A program made the translations under genes and the position numbers. Shown here one piece after another: positions 14,913-17,988 of a stretch of 17,988 nucleotides of DNA. The DNA lies in the NCBI GenBank assembly GCA_041663325.1, contig JBAZRN010000024.1, forward strand, positions 1 through 17,988, given 5' to 3'. The notes beneath the pieces were generated by a model. It did no database searches. It was not told the DNA's origin and worked only from the letters and a program-made list of their open reading frames with translations. This stretch comes from CAJBLF01 sp041663325 (GTDB lineage Bacteria; Patescibacteriota; Gracilibacteria; Absconditabacterales; Absconditicoccaceae). Position 1 is the stretch's first letter. Every line of letters begins with the position of its first letter.

Positions 14913-15868
14913 TAAAAACACCGCCATTGAACAAAAATACGCCTATCAAAGTGACAGAAAAAATAGTATATTCACGAAAGTTTTGGACCTTTGGGCTTTT
15001 GAGCGCCATCGCTTATGTGCTCTTGTTTTCTACCTTATTTCTGCATTTCGTCGTATTCACTTCGATGATTTATGTTCTCCTATTTTTTATTTTTTTCCAT
15101 TTTTTCTATCTAGAAATTCGCACACTACCGATCAAATATTTGCTTATTTTGATAGTATTTGTGAGTATAGTAGAAGGAGTATTTATCTGATACAGCCACA
15201 TTTTCCTTCTCCTTTCGGTATGATGTATCAACGCAGGAATTGTAATGCTCGCCTGGTATCTTCAAGGTGAGTCTCATGATAAAATCAGATTTAGTTCTAT
15301 TAATTATTTTAACGTCGGAGGATATATTTTTACGGTATTCATCACTATCGGATATAGTTTGTTTGTCTTGTGATATTATGCGAAATTCCCATTTACCTGC
15401 CAGGATCTTTCTGATGCATCCAGCCGTGTCATCAATATTTTTACACGTCCTGTCACCGCAGGTATGAAAAAAATAAAAACTGATACCACTGCGCTTTTCA
15501 ATACCAAAATCAAGGATATCGCAGTTATCGGACAGAGTATTTCCTTACAAACTAAACAGTCCAATTATTCAACGATTATCCAAAAATTCAATACCTTCAA
15601 AAAAAATCTTATCGATCAAACGCTCAAAGATAATACTACCGTCAATATGGGAATATGCGATTATCTCCTTGGACAGATGAATAAAATTTATGAAAATCCC
15701 GCATTCAAAACCTCAGTAATTTTGTTGATGTTTTTATTACTCTACGGATTTATCAGGATCGTTTTCTGGGTGATGACCGGCATCGCATTCGTTATTTTTA
15801 AATTATTATTTGCGCTCAAAGTATACCGCATCAAGACAGTATTGAAAGAGGTAGAAGACTTGGAATAA
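14906..15868 (+). CDS. Polytopic membrane protein of unknown function
   Basis: Not recognised. The 320-residue protein has about seven hydrophobic segments: roughly 29-48, 49-68, 75-95, 98-118, 137-158, 268-288 and 286-306. Between the fifth and sixth lies a polar loop of about 110 residues with two cysteines at the ends (TCQDLSD and GICDYL) and a helical KQSNYSTIIQKFNTFKKNLI. TGA codons at 15188-15190, 15221-15223 and 15371-15373 are read as Gly. The ATG overlaps the pilD end (ATGATAA, shared 7 nt), so the two are translationally coupled and probably act in the same envelope process, perhaps pilus or secretion related. This link is inferred from overlap only. An in-frame upstream extension exists but the ATG at 14906 precedes the first conserved-looking segment. 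Confidence 0.8.
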
Positions 15869-15901
15869 CTTTGTAATAAACATTCACCTTCTCTGCTTGC
15901 C

Positions 15902-15907
15902 TATAAT
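15902..15907 (+). promoter_or_regulatory. Possible -10 box of the SLH protein gene
   Basis: A consensus TATAAT lies 42 nt before the ATG at 15950. No good -35 box is seen 16-18 nt upstream. Confidence 0.35.
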
Positions 15908-15949
15908 AACGAATACATATGTGTTTTTTATCTTTTTATTGCATACATT

Positions 15950-16834
15950 ATGAAAAAGAATCTCTTTATATTCGCTTTAACGGTATTGGGAATGATTGGT
16001 ATCGCTTTTGTTGTCAATATCGCTAGCGCCACGGGTTCGTTTGAACCTACTCCTACGGGATGAGTAGCTACTCCACCAACAGACGCCATGACAGAAATGG
16101 CAGCGCAAGAAGCAAAACGACATATCGTAAACACTGATCCCACAACTGACGTTTATTTTAAATGAATGATCTATACCTGTAGCGACTGATCCTGTAATGA
16201 CTGAGACTGAGGCGGGAGAAGAGTACGAACGAATCGCTGTAGGTCTTACTCATCACGAAGAGCAGAGGCTATAAGCTACCTTCCAGCAGGAACTGAACTT
16301 ACTAGTTTCGGTACTGTAGATCCTTGTCCTTCACTCGTCTGAACGGCAGCAACGTTATCGACAGAAATGAAAGAAGCATATGATTATGCGCTTACAAATG
16401 GGATAACCACTCAGAATACATTGCAAGATGCAGATGCATTGGGTAAAGTAACGAGGGCACATATGGCTAAAATGATTGTCAACTTTGCTGAAGGAGTATT
16501 GCACAAAAGTGCGGACAACTCCTGAGACTGTGCTTTCAATGATATTTCTACTCAACCAGAAGAGCTACAACACTACATTGTGCAGTCATGCCTACTTGGA
16601 CTGATGGGACAATGAATGGATGCTTTCGATCCAAATGGACTCATTACTAGAGCTCAATTCGGTACTCTATTGTCAAGAACTTTGTATGGAGACACCTACA
16701 ATGGAGGAAATCCTTATTATGTAGATCATTTGCAAGCGTTGAAAGATGCCAATATCATGAACGATATCTCTCATCCAAACGCTCTGGAGATCAGGGGCTA
16801 TGTATGGATAATGTTGCAAAGAGCAGGGGGTTAA
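15950..16834 (+). CDS. Secreted SLH-domain (S-layer homology) protein
   Basis: The 294-residue protein has a Sec signal peptide (KKN, hydrophobic ALTVLGMIGIAFVVNI, cleavage near ASA-TG), a Pro/Thr-rich linker, and a Cys/Asp/Gly-rich segment CSDGSCNDGDGGG (about residues 72-84). SLH-type units follow (about 140-294): YDYALTNGIT and VTRAHMAKMIVNFA (167-180), then CAFNDIS with YIVQSCLLGLMGQGMDAFDPNGLITRAQFGTLLSR (the ITRAQF motif starts at 232), then a third unit DHLQALKDANIMND. SLH domains anchor proteins to cell-surface polymers. Many glycines are TGA codons, packed at 16160-16210 and including LMGQGMDAF. The six or more cysteines could form disulphides outside the cell. The first SLH unit is degenerate. 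A surface or S-layer-associated role is likely; the exact function is not known. Confidence 0.85.
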
Positions 16835-16878
16835 TTGAGCATGGATGATGATACAGAGAGCAGAAGAAAATTGATGAA

Positions 16879-16906
16879 TTGACTTTACTAATAAAATAAA
16901 TATTAT
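16879..16906 (+). promoter_or_regulatory. Predicted promoter of the small membrane protein gene
   Basis: TTGACT (16879-16884), 16 nt, TATTAT (16901-16906), 22 nt before the ATG at 16929. Confidence 0.55.
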
Positions 16907-16928
16907 AGAAACATAAATAAATATATAT

Positions 16929-17183
16929 ATGAAAAATAAAAGAAAACGCGCAAAAATGCGGCAGTTATTCGAATGTACCATTGTTCCAGGAATAATAAAT
17001 ATGGGTATTTATTTCATTGTCCTGATAGGGTATGTTTTGTTAGGCGGAAAATTTTCATCACCGCTTCAACTAATAACCATTGTTATCGTTATTGGCGCAT
17101 TAACTTGGAGAGTTTTGTTTTTACTGTCACAAAATGTAGTAAAAAAAATTCTCCGAAAATGATACTGGCTTATGTTTTCGTAG
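16929..17183 (+). CDS. Small two-helix membrane protein
   Basis: An 84-residue protein, not recognised. It has a basic N-terminus (MKNKRKRAKMR) and two hydrophobic segments, about 19-40 (VPGIINMGIYFIVLIGYVLL) and 48-68 (LQLITIVIVIGALTWRVLFL), joined by a short loop, then a basic end. By the positive-inside rule both ends should be cytoplasmic. One TGA (17160-17162) near the C-terminus is read as Gly, adding seven residues up to the TAG stop. It has its own promoter, so it is not strictly tied to the SLH gene 94 nt upstream. Confidence 0.65.
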
Positions 17184-17245
17184 GTCAGTTTTTTTTTAAT
17201 TGAAAAGGAAACGGTTATTGGTAATATGAACTTCGTTCGTAATAT

Positions 17246-17323
17246 ATCACTTCGTGATGTAATAAATTGTAATAAATATTACACGAAGTAAATTACGCGA
17301 GTGTAATGAGCTGATTACACGAA
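17246..17323. repeat. Hairpin cluster upstream of the U32-family gene
   Basis: ATCAC-TTC-GTGAT (17246-17258), TTACAC (17279-17284) with GTGTAA (17301-17306), and the perfect GTGTAAT-gagctg-ATTACAC (17301-17320). GTGTAAT can pair with either flanking ATTACAC copy, so two structures exclude each other. ATTACACGAA is a direct repeat (17278-17287 and 17314-17323). It would lie in the leader of the U32 gene if transcription starts upstream. Confidence 0.6.
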
Positions 17324-17348
17324 AATATTTATCTTCATAAATATATCT

Positions 17349-17988
17349 ATGAAACCAGTTATAGTCGCACCCGGGTGATCATACGAAAAAGCTATGGTAG
17401 CCAGTCATTATGGAGCTGAAGAAGTATACGTCGGCGTGCCGTTTACTTCGCTGAGAATGAGACAGAATAAAATATATAATTTTGATGATCTCAAAAAAAC
17501 CGTGGACGATTTGCACAAAAACGGAAGCAAAGCCTTGCTCACGATGAATATCTTCCCGAGAAATACAGATATCAAAATATTTGAACAGACGGTACAACAA
17601 ATAGCTGACGTCGGTGCAGATGCAATTATTTTTTCTGATCCGGGGACATTCAACATCATCAGAAAATATATGCCGAAAACACCTTTGCACTTAAGTACTC
17701 AAAGTTCGACTATGAATCGAGCCGCGGCTAAATTTCGATATGATTTATGAGTCAAAAGAATCGTTTTTGCAAGAGAGCTGAACATCGAAGAAATCAAGGA
17801 GATTAGAGAAAATGTTCCGGGAATGGAGATAGAAGTATTTGTCCATGGCGCCATGTGCATGAGTTATTCCGGTCGTTGTCTGCTTGGTGATTATATGAGC
17901 TGAAGACCTGGAAATAAGGGTGAATGCTCACACGCCTGCAGGTTTAAATACAAGGTACGGCTGGAAGAAGAACGCAGACCAGGAAAAT
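17349..17988 (+). CDS. U32-family peptidase-like protein (TrhP/YegQ type), 3' end outside the window
   Basis: The 213 visible residues begin MKPVIVAPGGSYEKAMVASH, the family start (APAGs.E....A...GAD.VY.G), followed by YVGVPFTSLRM, a TIM-barrel-like pattern (ALLTMNIFPRN, ADAIIFSDPG, LHLSTQSS) and the family signature EVFVHGAMCMSYSGRCLLGDY, then NKGECSHACRFKY. The cysteines of MC, GRC, GEC and HAC correspond to the Fe-S or metal-binding cysteines of the family. Members named collagenase-like peptidases include TrhP/YegQ, which takes part in 5-hydroxyuridine formation at tRNA position 34. The Gly codons in APGGS, DLGV and MSGRPG include TGA. The start is the only ATG before the motif. The subfamily cannot be fixed without the C-terminal part. 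Confidence 0.9.

Noticed and set aside
14872..15270. Long plus-strand frame overlapping the polytopic membrane protein
   Set aside because: It is a shadow frame; the frame starting at 14906 has the membrane-segment pattern and runs on through TGA codons to a TAA.
15376..15564. Minus-strand frame opposite the polytopic membrane protein
   Set aside because: Antisense shadow with no start signal or family resemblance.

Overview
The window comes from an AT-rich bacterium that reads TGA as glycine (genetic code 25). This points to the Gracilibacteria (BD1-5) / Absconditabacteria (SR1) group of the Candidate Phyla Radiation. Under the standard code almost every gene here breaks into fragments. With TGA read as Gly the fragments join into full-length proteins, and the TGA codons fall on invariant glycines, for example GHSGTLDP and ATG in TruB, the AEGAGRGS motif of the four-helix-bundle protein, and SRGDVYK in the RelE-type toxin. 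All complete genes end in TAA or TAG.

Layout. 1-722 (minus): start of a lipoprotein gene and a RelE/Phd-type toxin-antitoxin pair with a palindromic operator. 909-4138 (plus): truB, a free-standing IleRS C-terminal region, recX, a four-helix-bundle (23S-IVS type) protein and a YebC/PmpR regulator. 4155-4265: a large inverted repeat between convergent genes. 4261-7195 (minus): two large single-pass membrane proteins of unknown function in an operon. 7196-7687: no gene; a GC-rich island of nested inverted repeats that may encode a structured RNA. 7688-11682 (minus): a small unknown protein, a FemAB-family transferase and an archaeal-type short valyl-tRNA synthetase. 11786-13848 (minus): the decayed end of a FISUMP/DUF1566-like gene and two unknown proteins under near-identical promoters. 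14043-17988 (plus): prepilin peptidase, an overlapping polytopic membrane protein, a secreted SLH-domain protein, a small two-helix membrane protein and the start of a U32-family peptidase-like gene.

The window mixes core genes (tRNA modification, aminoacylation, recombination control) with cell-envelope genes (lipoprotein, FemAB, SLH protein, prepilin peptidase, large membrane proteins). No single pathway unites it. The toxin-antitoxin pair, the four-helix-bundle gene and the FISUMP remnant are the accessory parts.

The most unusual structural signal is a family of degenerate tandem repeats with a strict 7-nt period. They lie in most intergenic gaps, flank the four-helix-bundle gene, form a promoter-like array before yebC, overlap the pilD start, and lie in frame inside the truB and pilD coding sequences. 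A second regularity is a set of promoter-like boxes with a 16-nt spacer.
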